From assembly GCA_030628155.1 (NCBI GenBank), contig DAOVRL010000002.1, positions 7,211 through 71,210 of the forward strand: a stretch of DNA of 64,000 nucleotides, given 5' to 3'. Within the stretch, counting starts at the first letter, position 1, and every line of letters begins with the position of its first letter. The notes beneath the pieces were generated by a model, which was not told where the DNA came from, searched no databases, and was given only the letters and a program-made list of their open reading frames with translations. Positions 19,226-28,943 of the stretch are shown here, in pieces. This DNA comes from DAOVRL01 sp023128595 (GTDB taxonomy: Bacteria > Planctomycetota > Phycisphaerae > Sedimentisphaerales > Anaerobacaceae). The position numbers were made by a program, and so were the translations under genes.

Positions 19226-19723
19226 CTATTTTTCACTTTCACCTATTTTATCGCGTAGTTTTGCTGCCAGCTCGTAATCCTCATTTTGGACGGCGGCCTC
19301 GAGCTGCCGGCGCAGGCCCAGGAGCTCTATCTGCTTTTTCGTATCGAGCGAAGTTCTCGAAGGGAGCTTGCCGCAGTGGGCTGTTTGTCCGTTGTGGGCC
19401 TTTTCGACGAGGGGGCGAAGCGACTTTTCGAACACCTCATAATCATTTGGACAGCCTAAGACCCCCTCCTTGCGGAATTGGTCGAGCGTAAAGCCGCAGA
19501 TCGGGCACGCGGCCTGCTGCTCCGAAGGATCGGAGAGCTCATCGTCGCTGGGCTGGACGGCAAGGAGGCTGCTGAGCAGCTCATTTATGGGGATATGGCT
19601 CTTGACGGCTATACCCTGCTCGGCGGCACATTGCTCACAGATGTGCATCTCGGAGCGGGCGCCGTCTGTAATCTCGGTCAGGTGAATAGTCGCATCCTTA
19701 TTGTTACAAATCTGACATAGCAT
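19226..19723 (-). CDS. mcsA: McsA-type zinc-finger activator with UVR domain
   Basis: A 165-aa protein with paired zinc-finger cysteines (MLCQIC, HICEQC, CPICGF, then the single Cys in VLGCPNDYE) and a C-terminal UVR segment (RRQLEAAVQNEDYELAAKLRDKI). This is the McsA architecture. McsA binds and activates the arginine kinase McsB, encoded directly downstream. The ATG at 19723 was chosen because the first CxxC begins three residues later, and a GGGATGG precedes it. A longer start at 19825 would overlap the QueD-like gene. Confidence 0.9.
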   Translation of the reverse strand: MLCQICNNKDATIHLTEITDGARSEMHICEQCAAEQGIAVKSHIPINELLSSLLAVQPSDDELSDPSEQQAACPICGFTLDQFRKEGVLGCPNDYEVFEKSLRPLVEKAHNGQTAHCGKLPSRTSLDTKKQIELLGLRRQLEAAVQNEDYELAAKLRDKIGESEK

Positions 19724-19800
19724 ATCGCACCATCCCGTATTATACCAGAATCCTGCCCAAGTAATCGTCAAATTTGGAAATCGACTACAGGACGATTTTT

Positions 19801-20166
19801 CTATTTGGCGAACTTTGCCCAACAACCCGGCTCCTCACCGACCCTGACGCTTTGCAGATCAACACCTTCGGGCAGTTTTGGCTCGATCTTTTCATAAATG
19901 CAGGCGGCTACGTTCTCTGCCGACGGGTTGTCCCGTTGAAAATAGGCCATCGCACCCAAATGCGAATTATCAAACTCGGCGAGAATACCACCAAGTAGGG
20001 CCCTGAGTCTGTGAAAATCCATCACAACACCCATCTTGTCGAGCTTTTCACTGCCGATCTCGGCAAGAACGGACCAGTTATGGGTGTGTGCGGACTCTAT
20101 TGAGCCGTCCGGCAAGGCCAATTGATGCGATGCCCGAAAGCTCATTTTGACACTGACCGTGAACAA
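19801..20166 (-). CDS. QueD-like 6-pyruvoyl-tetrahydropterin synthase family protein
   Basis: A 121-aa member of the QueD/PTPS family, enzymes that act on dihydroneopterin triphosphate in queuosine or pterin synthesis. The three zinc-binding histidines are visible in ASHQL and AHTHNW, and PSAENVAACIYEKI matches the PTAENIA block. However, the residue four before the first His of the HxH, normally the catalytic Cys, is Ile (GSIESAHTH), and no nearby Cys replaces it. It may therefore be a PTPS paralogue with altered chemistry rather than true QueD. No other queuosine genes are nearby. Confidence 0.75.
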   Translation of the reverse strand: MFTVSVKMSFRASHQLALPDGSIESAHTHNWSVLAEIGSEKLDKMGVVMDFHRLRALLGGILAEFDNSHLGAMAYFQRDNPSAENVAACIYEKIEPKLPEGVDLQSVRVGEEPGCWAKFAK

Positions 20167-20311
20167 AGCAAAGACTCCAATCTGAAGACTAATAGCAGTC
20201 TGTCAAGTGTGGTTTTCTAAGGCAAACCTGTGGTAAAACCGCAGGCTAAATAGACTGCCTCGTTGCGCCGGCAATGACAACCGCACCTGACGCGAAATAT
20301 CGAATTTCGTA

Positions 20312-20806
20312 TTATTTTTTCTTATTGAGGCGTTTCTGCAAGCGATCATAGACGTTTTTCGGAACGAGGTTCGAGATGTTGCCGCCCAGGGTTGCGACTT
20401 CGCGAATCAGGGTCGAGCTGGTGAAGCCATATTGCTCAGAAGTCATAACAAAGACCGTTTCTATGCCGGCGACGGCGCGGTTGGTCATAGCGAGCTTGAA
20501 CTCATAATGCACATCGGTTAGACTTCTCAGGCCTCGGAGAATGACGTTTGCCTCTTTTTGGGCGGCGTATTCAACGGTCAACCCGTCAAAGCTCTCCACC
20601 GAGACGCCGGGCATATCGGCAGTCAATTCGGCTATCATCTCCACCCGCTCTTCGGGCGTGAAAAGCGAGTTTTTGACAGGGCTTCGCCCTACCGCAACAA
20701 TAAGCTCGTCAAAGAGCTTTATGCCTCGTTCGATGACGTCCAGATGCCCGTTCGTAATCGGGTCGAAGGAGCCCGGGAAAACAGCCCTAACAGATTTTCC
20801 GGTCAT
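20312..20806 (-). CDS. coaD: Phosphopantetheine adenylyltransferase
   Basis: CoaD joins ATP and 4'-phosphopantetheine to make dephospho-CoA, the penultimate step of coenzyme A synthesis. The 164-aa protein has PGSFDPITNGHLD (the TxGH nucleotide-binding motif), RGLRSLTDVHYE and SSTLIREVATLGGNIS, all standard. The ATG at 20806 (MTGKSVRAVFPG) matches the family start; the frame stays open 89 codons upstream but without recognisable content. The gene stands alone between repeat-bearing spacers. The 145 bp on its 3' side contain a fragment ending GGCAATGACAA, likely a decayed palindromic repeat. Confidence 0.95.
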   Translation of the reverse strand: MTGKSVRAVFPGSFDPITNGHLDVIERGIKLFDELIVAVGRSPVKNSLFTPEERVEMIAELTADMPGVSVESFDGLTVEYAAQKEANVILRGLRSLTDVHYEFKLAMTNRAVAGIETVFVMTSEQYGFTSSTLIREVATLGGNISNLVPKNVYDRLQKRLNKKK

Positions 20807-21185
20807 CAGCGTGCCTTTCGGTTCGTACCTGGCGACTCGTTCCCAGCGGGACGAATTACAATTATACCGACATCCGCGAACACAATCAAGGGCATTTGGC
20901 GAGGTTCGCAGATTTGAGGAAAACGGGCCGGGAAAGGAGGAGGCGTCTGAGAAGACATCCCGGCCCGCTTTAACCAGTCCCACAATACTATACGCTTGCC
21001 GACAGTCAGAAGTTCGGCAAAGTCTGCGGCGAAGCATTGCAAATAGTATTCTCTCGGGTAAGGCGCATGTCAACTATTGATGATTTGGATTCCCACTACC
21101 CGCTTTCACGGGCACAAGCCCCCAGGGCCGCTTGCGGGGCTTTGCGGGAACGACAGAAAGGGGCTGTTCTTTTTGCTGGACGCTT

Positions 21186-23231
21186 TTATTGTTTTAGCCA
21201 CTGGTCGAGCCAGGCGATTACCGTTTCGTGCCAGAGGATGGAGTTGTTGGGCTTTAGGACCCAGTGGTTCTCATCCGGGAAGTAGAGCAGTTTGCTGGGG
21301 ATGCCGAGGCGCTGGAGGGCGTTGAAGGTGGCCAGGCCCTGGGTGTCGACGACTCGGAAGTCCAATGCTCCGTGGATGACGAGCATGGGGGTTTTCCAAT
21401 TCTTGACGTGGTTTACGGGGTTGTGCTTTTCGTAGCCGGGCGGGTTGTTCCAGGGTGTGCCGAGGTGGTCCCACTCGGGGAACCAGAGCTCTTCGGTGTC
21501 GAAGTAGGCCATACGCTCGTCGAGGTTGCCATCGTGGTTTACGAGGCAGCGGAAGCGCTCGGGCCAGTTTCCGGCAATCCAGTTGATCATATAACCACCG
21601 AAGGAAGCTCCCAATGCCGCTACCCTGTCGCCATCCATCCACCGATAGCGTTTCAGGGCGGCGGCCAGACCTTTCTTGAGGTCTTCGAGGGGCTTTCCGC
21701 CCCAGTCGCCTCGGATAGCATCGGTGAAGGCCTGTCCGTATCCGGTTGAGCCGTGGAAATCGACCATTACGGCGGCGTAGCCAGCTCCTGCGTAGGCCTG
21801 CGGGTTCCAGCGGTAATGAAAGGAGTTGCCGAAAGAGCCCTGCGGACCTCCGTGAATCAGAAAGGCCACCGGGTACTTCTTGCGCGGATTGAAATCAACC
21901 GGCTTGACTACGTAGCAGTAAACCGTTTCATCGTTCCATCCTCTAAGAGTGAACTGCTCATATTCGCCCATACGGGCAGCGGCGATTTTCTCTGCGTTGA
22001 TGTTAGTGATCTTTCGGACATCGCTGGCATCGGGATTGACCGAATAGAGTTCGGTCGGTGAGCGCAGGTTGTTTGAGCCGTAAATAATTCTATCTGCCGC
22101 GGTGAGGGGCGAATCGATGGAGCCTTCTTTGACAACGGTTTGGACAGCGCCTGTTTTGACGTTGACGGCGAACAGGGACCTTTGGCCCGTATTGGTTGCG
22201 GTGGCGTAAATCTTTTTTCCGTCCGGCGAAAAGCAGAACGACGAAGGGCTGCGGTCCCAGCTTTCGGTTAGAAGGCGCTCTTCGCCGCTCGGCCAGGTAC
22301 GCAGGACGATTCGGAAGCGATCGGATTCGTAGCCGGGCCTTGCCATAGCCAGGTAGGCCAGGGTCTTGCCGTTGGGTGAGAAGAGCGGATTGGTATCCCA
22401 GGCCTCGTTTTTCCCGGTCAGACATTTGGGTGGTTTGGAGCCGTCAATGGGGGCCAAGTAAAGGTCGAAGTCCGTTGACCAGGGCTCTTGCTCACCTACA
22501 TCGCGGGCGGAGAAGATAACCGCCCTGCCGTCGGGAGTGAACGTGATTTCCTCGGGTCCGCCGAAGGGTTTGGACGGGGTGTCGGCATCCATAGCGAGCA
22601 TTACATCGACAGGCTCAGCTTGGGCTGCGGGCATCACAAACAGATGTGAGCGCCGGCCATCTTTCCAGGTGTCCCAGTGACGAACGAATATTCGCTCGTA
22701 GATTCGTCCGGTGGTTTTTTTCCCTTCTATCTCGTCGAGTTTTTCCTTCGTTTGGGTTGGGCTGGAGCCGGGGAAGACTTCCATCGTGAAGGCTATGTGC
22801 TTTCCGTCGCCGGAGACGAGCAGGTTCGCCACGTCGAGAGGTTGATCTGTAATCTGCTCGGCTTCGCCGCCATCGATGCGAATCCGCCAGAGTTGTGACG
22901 AATCGGACCGGTTAGATAGAAAGTATATGGACTTGCCGTCGGGGGCCCAGCGGCCGCTGGAGTCGCCGGCGGCGTGGGAGGTCAGGCGGCGAAGGCCTGT
23001 GCCGTCGGTGCGAACCGTCCAGAGATCGGTGAGGCCCTTGTCGGCTTCGAGGTCGGTTGTTCGCAAGGTGAAGACGACCTGCTCGCCGTTGGGCGAGACA
23101 TGCGGGTCGGAGATGCGATCCATCGCGAGCATATCGTGAACGGAGAAGGGATGAGTTTCGCCGGCCTGGGCTGAGGAGACTGGGAGACCCAAGCATAACA
23201 GAAAGAACCAACAAACAGATACCAGAGGCAT
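21186..23231 (-). CDS. Secreted S9 family prolyl oligopeptidase/acylaminoacyl-peptidase
   Basis: A 681-aa serine peptidase. It has a signal peptide (MPLVSVCWFFLLCLGL), an N-terminal beta-propeller made of WD40-like TolB/PD40 repeats (blocks such as SPNGEQVVFTLR and APDGKSIYFLSNR), and an alpha/beta-hydrolase catalytic domain. The nucleophile elbow is GASFGGYM, the Asp is in IHGALDFRV and the His in DENHWVLKP. The ATG at 23231 has an ideal AGGAG site 7 nt away, so it is preferred over 23273. It probably trims peptides in the periplasm. Confidence 0.9.
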   Translation of the reverse strand: MPLVSVCWFFLLCLGLPVSSAQAGETHPFSVHDMLAMDRISDPHVSPNGEQVVFTLRTTDLEADKGLTDLWTVRTDGTGLRRLTSHAAGDSSGRWAPDGKSIYFLSNRSDSSQLWRIRIDGGEAEQITDQPLDVANLLVSGDGKHIAFTMEVFPGSSPTQTKEKLDEIEGKKTTGRIYERIFVRHWDTWKDGRRSHLFVMPAAQAEPVDVMLAMDADTPSKPFGGPEEITFTPDGRAVIFSARDVGEQEPWSTDFDLYLAPIDGSKPPKCLTGKNEAWDTNPLFSPNGKTLAYLAMARPGYESDRFRIVLRTWPSGEERLLTESWDRSPSSFCFSPDGKKIYATATNTGQRSLFAVNVKTGAVQTVVKEGSIDSPLTAADRIIYGSNNLRSPTELYSVNPDASDVRKITNINAEKIAAARMGEYEQFTLRGWNDETVYCYVVKPVDFNPRKKYPVAFLIHGGPQGSFGNSFHYRWNPQAYAGAGYAAVMVDFHGSTGYGQAFTDAIRGDWGGKPLEDLKKGLAAALKRYRWMDGDRVAALGASFGGYMINWIAGNWPERFRCLVNHDGNLDERMAYFDTEELWFPEWDHLGTPWNNPPGYEKHNPVNHVKNWKTPMLVIHGALDFRVVDTQGLATFNALQRLGIPSKLLYFPDENHWVLKPNNSILWHETVIAWLDQWLKQ

Positions 23232-23314
23232 AACATTGCTCCTAAAGCTTAGAGGATAGTTGATTTGTCTCATAGTCTAATGAGAAAGAACACACCCGGC
23301 AACTGTTGTGCCGC

Positions 23315-24952
23315 TCAAGTTCTAATTTTGGTTTTGGTCTGTTCGGGGCTGAGCGTGACGGGGATGTCGAGCCAGAAGGTTGAGCCGATGTCGAGCTCGC
23401 TATCGAGGCCGATGGTTCCTGCGAGCATGGCTGCCAGCTCCTTGCTGATGGTCAGTCCCAGGCCGCTGCCTGTGGATTCGCGGGTTATAGAGCCGTCGGC
23501 CTGGCTGAGTTTTTCGAAGATTTTTTCCTTGTCGTCTTCTGCGATGCCGCAGCCTGTATCGCTTATGGTAAAGCGGACGGTCTTTTCGTCGAGCATATTG
23601 GCCCGGACTTCGATTCTGCCGCGAGCAGGCGTGAACTTTACTGCGTTGCTGAGGAAATTATAGAGTATTTGCTGGACCTTGCCCGCGTCGGTGGTGAGGA
23701 TTGGGATGTTGGGGTCGATGGTGTGTTCGATCTTGATTTTCTTTTTCTTTGTCAGCAGTGAGAACGAGGCGACCAGGCCTTCGCACAGTTTTGTTGCGGA
23801 GGTTTCTTCGATGTGCATCTCCATTTTGCCGGCCTGGGTCTTTGCCAGGTCCAGCAGGTCGTTAATCATATTTAAGAGTCTGTTTCCGCTGGTGATAATG
23901 TTCTCGGCGTATTTTTTACCCTTGTCGGTTTTTAAGACTTTAGGCTTATCCCGCAGGACCTGTGCGAAGCCCATTATGGCGTTGAGAGGCGTTCTGAACT
24001 CGTGGGAGATGTTGGCGAGGAATTCGCTCTTGACCTTGTTGGCTTTGAAGAGATCGATGTTGCGTTCGGAAAGTTGGATGATTTTGGCGTCGAGCTGTTT
24101 GTTTGCCTGTCTGAGTTTTTCCTGGGCTGCCTGGAGTCCGTCGAGCATGTGGTTGAAAGCGGTGGCGAGCTTTTCATATTCATCCCGGGTTGCTATCGAG
24201 CTTCTTATGTCGAGGTTGCCCTCTGCGACGTTGTTTGCAAGTGCGCGGAGCTGGCGGATGGGCCGGAGGATTACCCGCTGGGTTATCCAATAGAAGGCAA
24301 CGATGGCGCCGGCGCCTCCGATCAGCCATGAAACGCCAATCCAGATGCGGTTTAGAAAGACCGTTTTGCTGATTTCGCCGCCGACGCGGCGGGCCTGGAT
24401 CACTACCGCCCCTACGGGCTCATTGAGCGAAAATGCGGTGGCGGAGCCCTGCGGATAGTGGCAGGTTATGCAGCCGTCTGTTGCCCTGAAAATTTTCACG
24501 TAGCTGCTCCGGAGGATGCCGTGCTCTTTGGTGAGCGTGATGTCATCGTCTCTGGCTTCGGCGGTTTTTAAAGATTCAATCATCTGTTTCTGTTTTTCGG
24601 TGAGCTGCTGTAGCTGTTCTTCGTTGTCTTTTGCAAAGTAAACCCAGCGTATTTCAGAGTTGTTCACATCCGCCACCGCTCCGGTATTGCTTAGCGACGG
24701 CAGAGCGGCCTGGGGGGAATCTTTCAGTCGGAAGTGCACACGCAGCAACAGCGTTTCGGCTTTTGCCTTATTGGTATCGAGCAGGCCTTTTTTCGTGAGC
24801 TGGCCCATCCAGATGTAGGGCAAGAGCAGAGCAAGGGCCAAGATGAAGATAACGGCGGCACCGAAGGCGAGCCTGCACTTTTCCGCCAGTGACAGAGGCC
24901 ACAACCGAAGGAACTCCAAGGTTTTCCAAATTTTGTTCAAATTAAGCCGCAT
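23315..24952 (-). CDS. Membrane histidine kinase with a haem-motif (CxxCH) sensor domain
   Basis: A 545-aa two-component sensor kinase. TM1 is at about 28-50. A periplasmic domain of the Tll0287/DUF3365 type (about 55-195) contains CITCH (161-165), a c-type haem attachment motif. TM2 is at about 198-222. A HAMP domain, a coiled coil, the HisKA box NISHEFRTPLNAIMG and a HATPase domain with DTGCGI and GSGLGLTISKELA follow. The haem motif suggests sensing of redox state or a small gas ligand. No response regulator is adjacent, so it acts on a partner elsewhere. The S9 peptidase follows after an 83-nt gap. Confidence 0.9.
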   Translation of the reverse strand: MRLNLNKIWKTLEFLRLWPLSLAEKCRLAFGAAVIFILALALLLPYIWMGQLTKKGLLDTNKAKAETLLLRVHFRLKDSPQAALPSLSNTGAVADVNNSEIRWVYFAKDNEEQLQQLTEKQKQMIESLKTAEARDDDITLTKEHGILRSSYVKIFRATDGCITCHYPQGSATAFSLNEPVGAVVIQARRVGGEISKTVFLNRIWIGVSWLIGGAGAIVAFYWITQRVILRPIRQLRALANNVAEGNLDIRSSIATRDEYEKLATAFNHMLDGLQAAQEKLRQANKQLDAKIIQLSERNIDLFKANKVKSEFLANISHEFRTPLNAIMGFAQVLRDKPKVLKTDKGKKYAENIITSGNRLLNMINDLLDLAKTQAGKMEMHIEETSATKLCEGLVASFSLLTKKKKIKIEHTIDPNIPILTTDAGKVQQILYNFLSNAVKFTPARGRIEVRANMLDEKTVRFTISDTGCGIAEDDKEKIFEKLSQADGSITRESTGSGLGLTISKELAAMLAGTIGLDSELDIGSTFWLDIPVTLSPEQTKTKIRT

Positions 24953-25043
24953 AAGCTTGTGTTTAGTACCGAGTATTTTATGTCGCGCAGACGAAGCGAA
25001 AGGCCATAGGCTAAACGCTAAACATTGTTTGATTTGGTGTTTT

Positions 25044-26858
25044 TCAACTCTGTTCGTCTGCTTTTTCTTCGATAATATGCGAGTGTCTCTGTACTCGCAG
25101 GTTCAGCTCATCGAGCTGCTTTTGGTCCACTTCGCCGGGGGCGTCGGTCAAGAGGCACTGACCTCGCTGGGTCTTGGGAAAGGCGATGACATCCCTGATA
25201 TTGTCCGTGCCGGCCAGGAGCATAACAAGTCTGTCGAGGCCGAAGGCTATTCCGCCGTGCGGGGGAGCGCCGTATTCGAGGGCCTTGAGGAAGAAGCCGA
25301 ACCGCTGCTGTGCCTGGGCCTTCGATATATTGAGCAGGTCGAAAACTTTCGCCTGAACTTTCGGGTCGTGGATACGAATACTGCCGCCGCCGATCTCCGA
25401 GCCGTTGACGACGATGTCGTAGGCCTGGGAGCGAATGTTGGCGGGGTCGGTATCGAGCTTGTCGATATCCTCTTCGACGGGAGAGGTGAACGGATGGTGG
25501 AGCGAATCGTAGCGTTTTTCATCCTCATCCCACTCGAACAGCGGGAATTCCACTATCCAGACGAACTCGAAGCTTTCCGGGTCATAGAGCTTCAGGTCAC
25601 GGGCAATTTTGCACCTCAGCGGGGCCAGAGCTTTGTTGGCGGCTGCTTCGCTGTCGGCAATGAACAAAAGCAGGTCGCCGTCTTTTGCGTCGAATCGCTG
25701 CAATAGCTGCTGCTGCAATTCGGGGCTGAAAAACTTGGCCAGCCCTCCAATAAGAGTGGTGGTGTCGTTTTCCTGTTTTACCTTGAACCAGGCCAGGCCC
25801 TTGGCGTCGTAATCGGCTACGAAGTTTGTGAGGGTCTTTTCGATATCGCTTCTGGAGTACTTGTCGCCCGCCGGTGCGCAGAGGCCTTTTACTACGCCGC
25901 CGTTTTCTATGACGGAAGTGAAGACCTTGAAGGTGCTCTGTTTGGCTATATCGGAGGTGTCTTTGAGCTTCATATCGAAGCGCAAGTCGGGTCTGTCGAT
26001 GCCGTAATCGTCCATTGCCTGTTTGTACGTTAATCGGCGCATAGGAACTTTTACATCTATACCGAGTATTTGCTTCCAGATTCGGGCCACCATGTTTTCA
26101 TGAACGCCGATGACGTCATTGCTATCGACGAAGCTCATCTCGACGTCGATTTGCGTGAACTCGGCCTGCCTGTCGGCCCGCGGGTCTTCATCGCGGAAGC
26201 AGCGTACTATCTGGAAGTATTTGTCAACACCGCTGACCATCAGGATTTGCTTGAAGAGCTGCGGCGACTGGGGCAATGCGTAAAAGCAGTTTTGGTGCAG
26301 TCTGCTGGGCACGAGGAAATCTCTTGCCCCCTCGGGCGTACTTTTGGCCAGCATCGGCGTTTCGATCTCCCAGAAGCCTAACTTGTCGAAGTAGTCCCGC
26401 ACGAGAATGGTAACTCGGTGGCGTGTTTGGAGCTTACGCTGCATTTCGGGTCTGCGCAGGTCGAGATATCGGCTGGTCAGGCGAAGCTCTTCGCCGGTTT
26501 TTTCGGCGGCGCCTATTTCAAAAGGCGGCGTTTTTGCCATGTTGAGGATTTGCAGTTGGTGGATGAGCACCTCGATTTCGCCGGTCGGCAGCTTTGGATT
26601 TTTCATTCCTTCGGTTCTGGGCTGGACCACACCCTGGGCTGCAATTACCCATTCGTGGCGGACCGTTCTGGCCAGCTTGTGGGCTTGAGGCTGAGTTTCA
26701 GGGTCGAAGACCAGTTGGGTCAGGCCTTCTCTGTCTCGCAGGTCGATGAATACGAGGTTGCCGTGGTCGCGATAGGAATGGACCCATCCGGCTAAGGCTA
26801 CCTTTTTGCCGGCGTCGCTGAGACGAAGCCGGCCGCAATTATGTGTCCTTTTGAACAT
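25044..26858 (-). CDS. aspS: Aspartyl-tRNA synthetase
   Basis: Class II synthetase charging tRNA-Asp, and possibly tRNA-Asn if non-discriminating. The 604-aa protein has the N-terminal OB anticodon-binding domain (VALAGWVHSYRDHGNLVFID), motif 2 FRDEDPRADRQAEFTQID, an inserted GAD domain (about 285-420) typical of bacterial AspRS, and motif 3 GIAFGLDRLVMLLAG followed by IRDVIAFPKTQRGQCLLTDAP. The ATG at 26858 follows an AGAGAG site; a GTG one codon earlier is possible. Confidence 0.96.
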   Translation of the reverse strand: MFKRTHNCGRLRLSDAGKKVALAGWVHSYRDHGNLVFIDLRDREGLTQLVFDPETQPQAHKLARTVRHEWVIAAQGVVQPRTEGMKNPKLPTGEIEVLIHQLQILNMAKTPPFEIGAAEKTGEELRLTSRYLDLRRPEMQRKLQTRHRVTILVRDYFDKLGFWEIETPMLAKSTPEGARDFLVPSRLHQNCFYALPQSPQLFKQILMVSGVDKYFQIVRCFRDEDPRADRQAEFTQIDVEMSFVDSNDVIGVHENMVARIWKQILGIDVKVPMRRLTYKQAMDDYGIDRPDLRFDMKLKDTSDIAKQSTFKVFTSVIENGGVVKGLCAPAGDKYSRSDIEKTLTNFVADYDAKGLAWFKVKQENDTTTLIGGLAKFFSPELQQQLLQRFDAKDGDLLLFIADSEAAANKALAPLRCKIARDLKLYDPESFEFVWIVEFPLFEWDEDEKRYDSLHHPFTSPVEEDIDKLDTDPANIRSQAYDIVVNGSEIGGGSIRIHDPKVQAKVFDLLNISKAQAQQRFGFFLKALEYGAPPHGGIAFGLDRLVMLLAGTDNIRDVIAFPKTQRGQCLLTDAPGEVDQKQLDELNLRVQRHSHIIEEKADEQS

Positions 26859-27124
26859 CACAGAATCTCTCTAAAATCGTATCCGGTAGAGCAACCAGGG
26901 AAAACTACATGCTATACGCTAAACGTCGTCTTTAGGATAGCCGAATAGGGGTGGTTCGTCAACAATGGCTTTTCTCTATTTGAGGCTCTACGATTGACTG
27001 GTAACCGAAGCCGAGGTCTGGGGACGGTTTTGCCAGGATACTGTCCAAGCGCAGGCGACCTGCGGCGATGTGCCAAACACGACAGGAACGCGATTTCTGT
27101 CCGCCGAATCACGGTGGTGCGTAA

Positions 27125-27400
27125 TTACGGTTGCGCTGCTGTTTTATCTGAAGTTCGGGCGGCGATGAAGTTATAGAGCCAGGCGAATATCGCACCGCCG
27201 ATTGTTCCGTCGACGAGTGCCCAGAGCAAGCCAACAAGGCTGCCCAAGGGGGTAATACTATATCCCCTGTAGAGCTTTCCGATGAAAGTCACATCGCCTG
27301 TTGCTCCTTCGAAGGCGATTATCCACCAGGTGAGGATGAAGAGGCCGAGGCCCCAGATCAGTCCGCAGGTCAACGCAAAGGCTTTGATGTTCAGTTTCAT
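27125..27400 (-). CDS. Small two-helix membrane protein (holin-like family)
   Basis: A 91-aa protein with two predicted membrane helices, about 8-30 (LTCGLIWGLGLFILTWWIIA) and about 55-82 (GSLVGLLWALVDGTIGGAIF), joined by a GYSITPLGSL segment. Similar short proteins are often labelled bacteriophage holin, but nothing here shows holin activity. Its start overlaps the stop of the FG-GAP gene by 4 nt (ATGA), so the two are translationally coupled. Confidence 0.6.
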   Translation of the reverse strand: MKLNIKAFALTCGLIWGLGLFILTWWIIAFEGATGDVTFIGKLYRGYSITPLGSLVGLLWALVDGTIGGAIFAWLYNFIAARTSDKTAAQP

Positions 27401-28575
27401 TTTCGATCTCCTTTGGTCTGATGCTCGATGAACATGTTTTGCAAATAGATGTGCTCATTTCCGTTCCAGGGCTTTGAGCAGATGTCGATGTCGCCGTCGC
27501 CGTCGACGTCGGCTGCCTTGGCTTCGTGGCAGCGTTTGCCGCTGAGGATAACGTGCTGCTGCCACTTTCGGCCTTTGGCATCGGTGTTTTCCCAGATGAA
27601 CCATTTATGAGGGGGGCTTTTCGTCAACGGTCCACCGCCTGAGAAGACGTCGAGGTCGCCGTCGTTGTCGAAGTCGGCTACGGCGAGCGAGTGGAAGTCC
27701 TGGCCCGATTTGTCGGCAATGAGGTGTGTTATCCATTTTCGGCCTTTGCCGTCTTTATTTTCGTGCCATGCTACTCGTCCGCTGACGCAGTCGGCCTCGG
27801 CCTGGACAATGTCGTTATCTCCGTCCTTGTCGAGGTCGATCACCCAGGATTTTGTCGTCAGGGGGAATCTCGCGGCGGGCTGGCCGAAATTGATGTTCTT
27901 GTGTGGGATCCACTTTGTTCCTTTTCCGTCGGCGTTCTCAAACCAGACGTTTGTGCGAACGACATCGTTGTCGCCGTCACCGTCGATATCGGCAACGCCG
28001 GCTGGGTCAATCGCACCGTGGACGGCATCGCCAATCTTGTGGCTCTCCCATTTTTTCGTGGGGTCGGAGGGGATCTTGTACCAGTATAAGGCGCTTCTGT
28101 CGCTCATAGCCACGAGGTCGAGTTTTTTGTTGCCGTCGATGTCGGCGGCGACATTGTCGTGGCACCTGAGTATTACACCGTTTGCGTATTTGATGAATTC
28201 CTGTTCACGGGGTCTGGCTGTGTTTCTGTACCAGGCACCGCCGGAGACCTGGTCGATCCAGCCGTCGCCGTCTATGTCGAAAGCGGTGCCGCCGACATCG
28301 GTGGGGGCTTTTTGTCCGAGCGTGTGCCGGACCCAATCGTCGGGGCTTTTGTATTCGAACCACCATATATCGCCGCCGTTGCAGCCGGCAATCCAGTCCA
28401 AGTCGCCGTCTTTATCGACGTCGACGAGAGAGGTCTGGCCCATCTTGTTTCCGATTTGGGCGATTTGGTGGTACTCGAACGTGGGGAATTCCGCGAATAC
28501 CGATGGACAAATCGGGAGAATCAGTGCAATTACAATCGACGCCCACAAGAGGCTTCTGGATTTGGAAGAAAGCAT
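27397..28575 (-). CDS. Exported FG-GAP/VCBS-repeat beta-propeller protein
   Basis: A 392-aa protein with a signal peptide (LLWASIVIALILPICPSVFA). It then carries repeated Asp-rich calcium-binding blades such as VDVDKDGDLDWIAG, FDIDGDGWIDQVSG, ADIDGDGDNDVVRT and ADFDNDGDLDVFSG. These are FG-GAP/VCBS repeats forming a beta-propeller, commonly extracellular binding modules in planctomycetes. The ligand is unknown. Its upstream region is occupied by MITE copy 1, which starts 73 bp from the start codon. The small membrane protein is coupled downstream. Confidence 0.85.
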   Translation of the reverse strand: MLSSKSRSLLWASIVIALILPICPSVFAEFPTFEYHQIAQIGNKMGQTSLVDVDKDGDLDWIAGCNGGDIWWFEYKSPDDWVRHTLGQKAPTDVGGTAFDIDGDGWIDQVSGGAWYRNTARPREQEFIKYANGVILRCHDNVAADIDGNKKLDLVAMSDRSALYWYKIPSDPTKKWESHKIGDAVHGAIDPAGVADIDGDGDNDVVRTNVWFENADGKGTKWIPHKNINFGQPAARFPLTTKSWVIDLDKDGDNDIVQAEADCVSGRVAWHENKDGKGRKWITHLIADKSGQDFHSLAVADFDNDGDLDVFSGGGPLTKSPPHKWFIWENTDAKGRKWQQHVILSGKRCHEAKAADVDGDGDIDICSKPWNGNEHIYLQNMFIEHQTKGDRK

Positions 28576-28648
28576 GGCAAAACCCCTTCATCTGAATGAC
28601 CCAGCTCATCTGGTCGGACAAATCTCAAATACATTAACAACTGAACTT

Positions 28649-28810
28649 TTGCAAAATTGCAGGTTAGGCCTATATTGTTGAAGAAAATCTTCTTTATGAT
28701 TTTCTTCAATAATTACCTAAGTGCTTATGCCATAATACATTGCCGTTGAAAAGAAAAAATCAAGAGACGATTTTTTCTTTTCTAAGTAGGCCTAACCTGC
28801 AATTTTGCAA
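28649..28810. mobile_element. MITE-like element, copy 1
   Basis: A 162-bp non-coding element bounded by perfect inverted repeats of 24 bp (28649-28672 and 28787-28810, core TGCAAAATTGCAGGTTAGGC). Inside are two further palindromes, GAAGAAAATC/GATTTTCTTC and AAAAGAAAAAATC/GATTTTTTCTTTT. A second copy of the same length and high identity is at 48007-48166. It has no coding capacity, so movement would need a transposase supplied elsewhere. The remaining 133 bp up to the next gene show nothing recognisable. Confidence 0.85.
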
Positions 28811-28943
28811 GACTCTTGTTAACAGCTCCGGCACGCCTCACGGCGATAGCCGCTGAAATGAATTTGTGGGTTCTATTATGGCGGGGTTTGGCTGGGAAGT
28901 GAAATGAAATCGGGGCCAATTATGAGGATTTTGGTGTTTGCTA

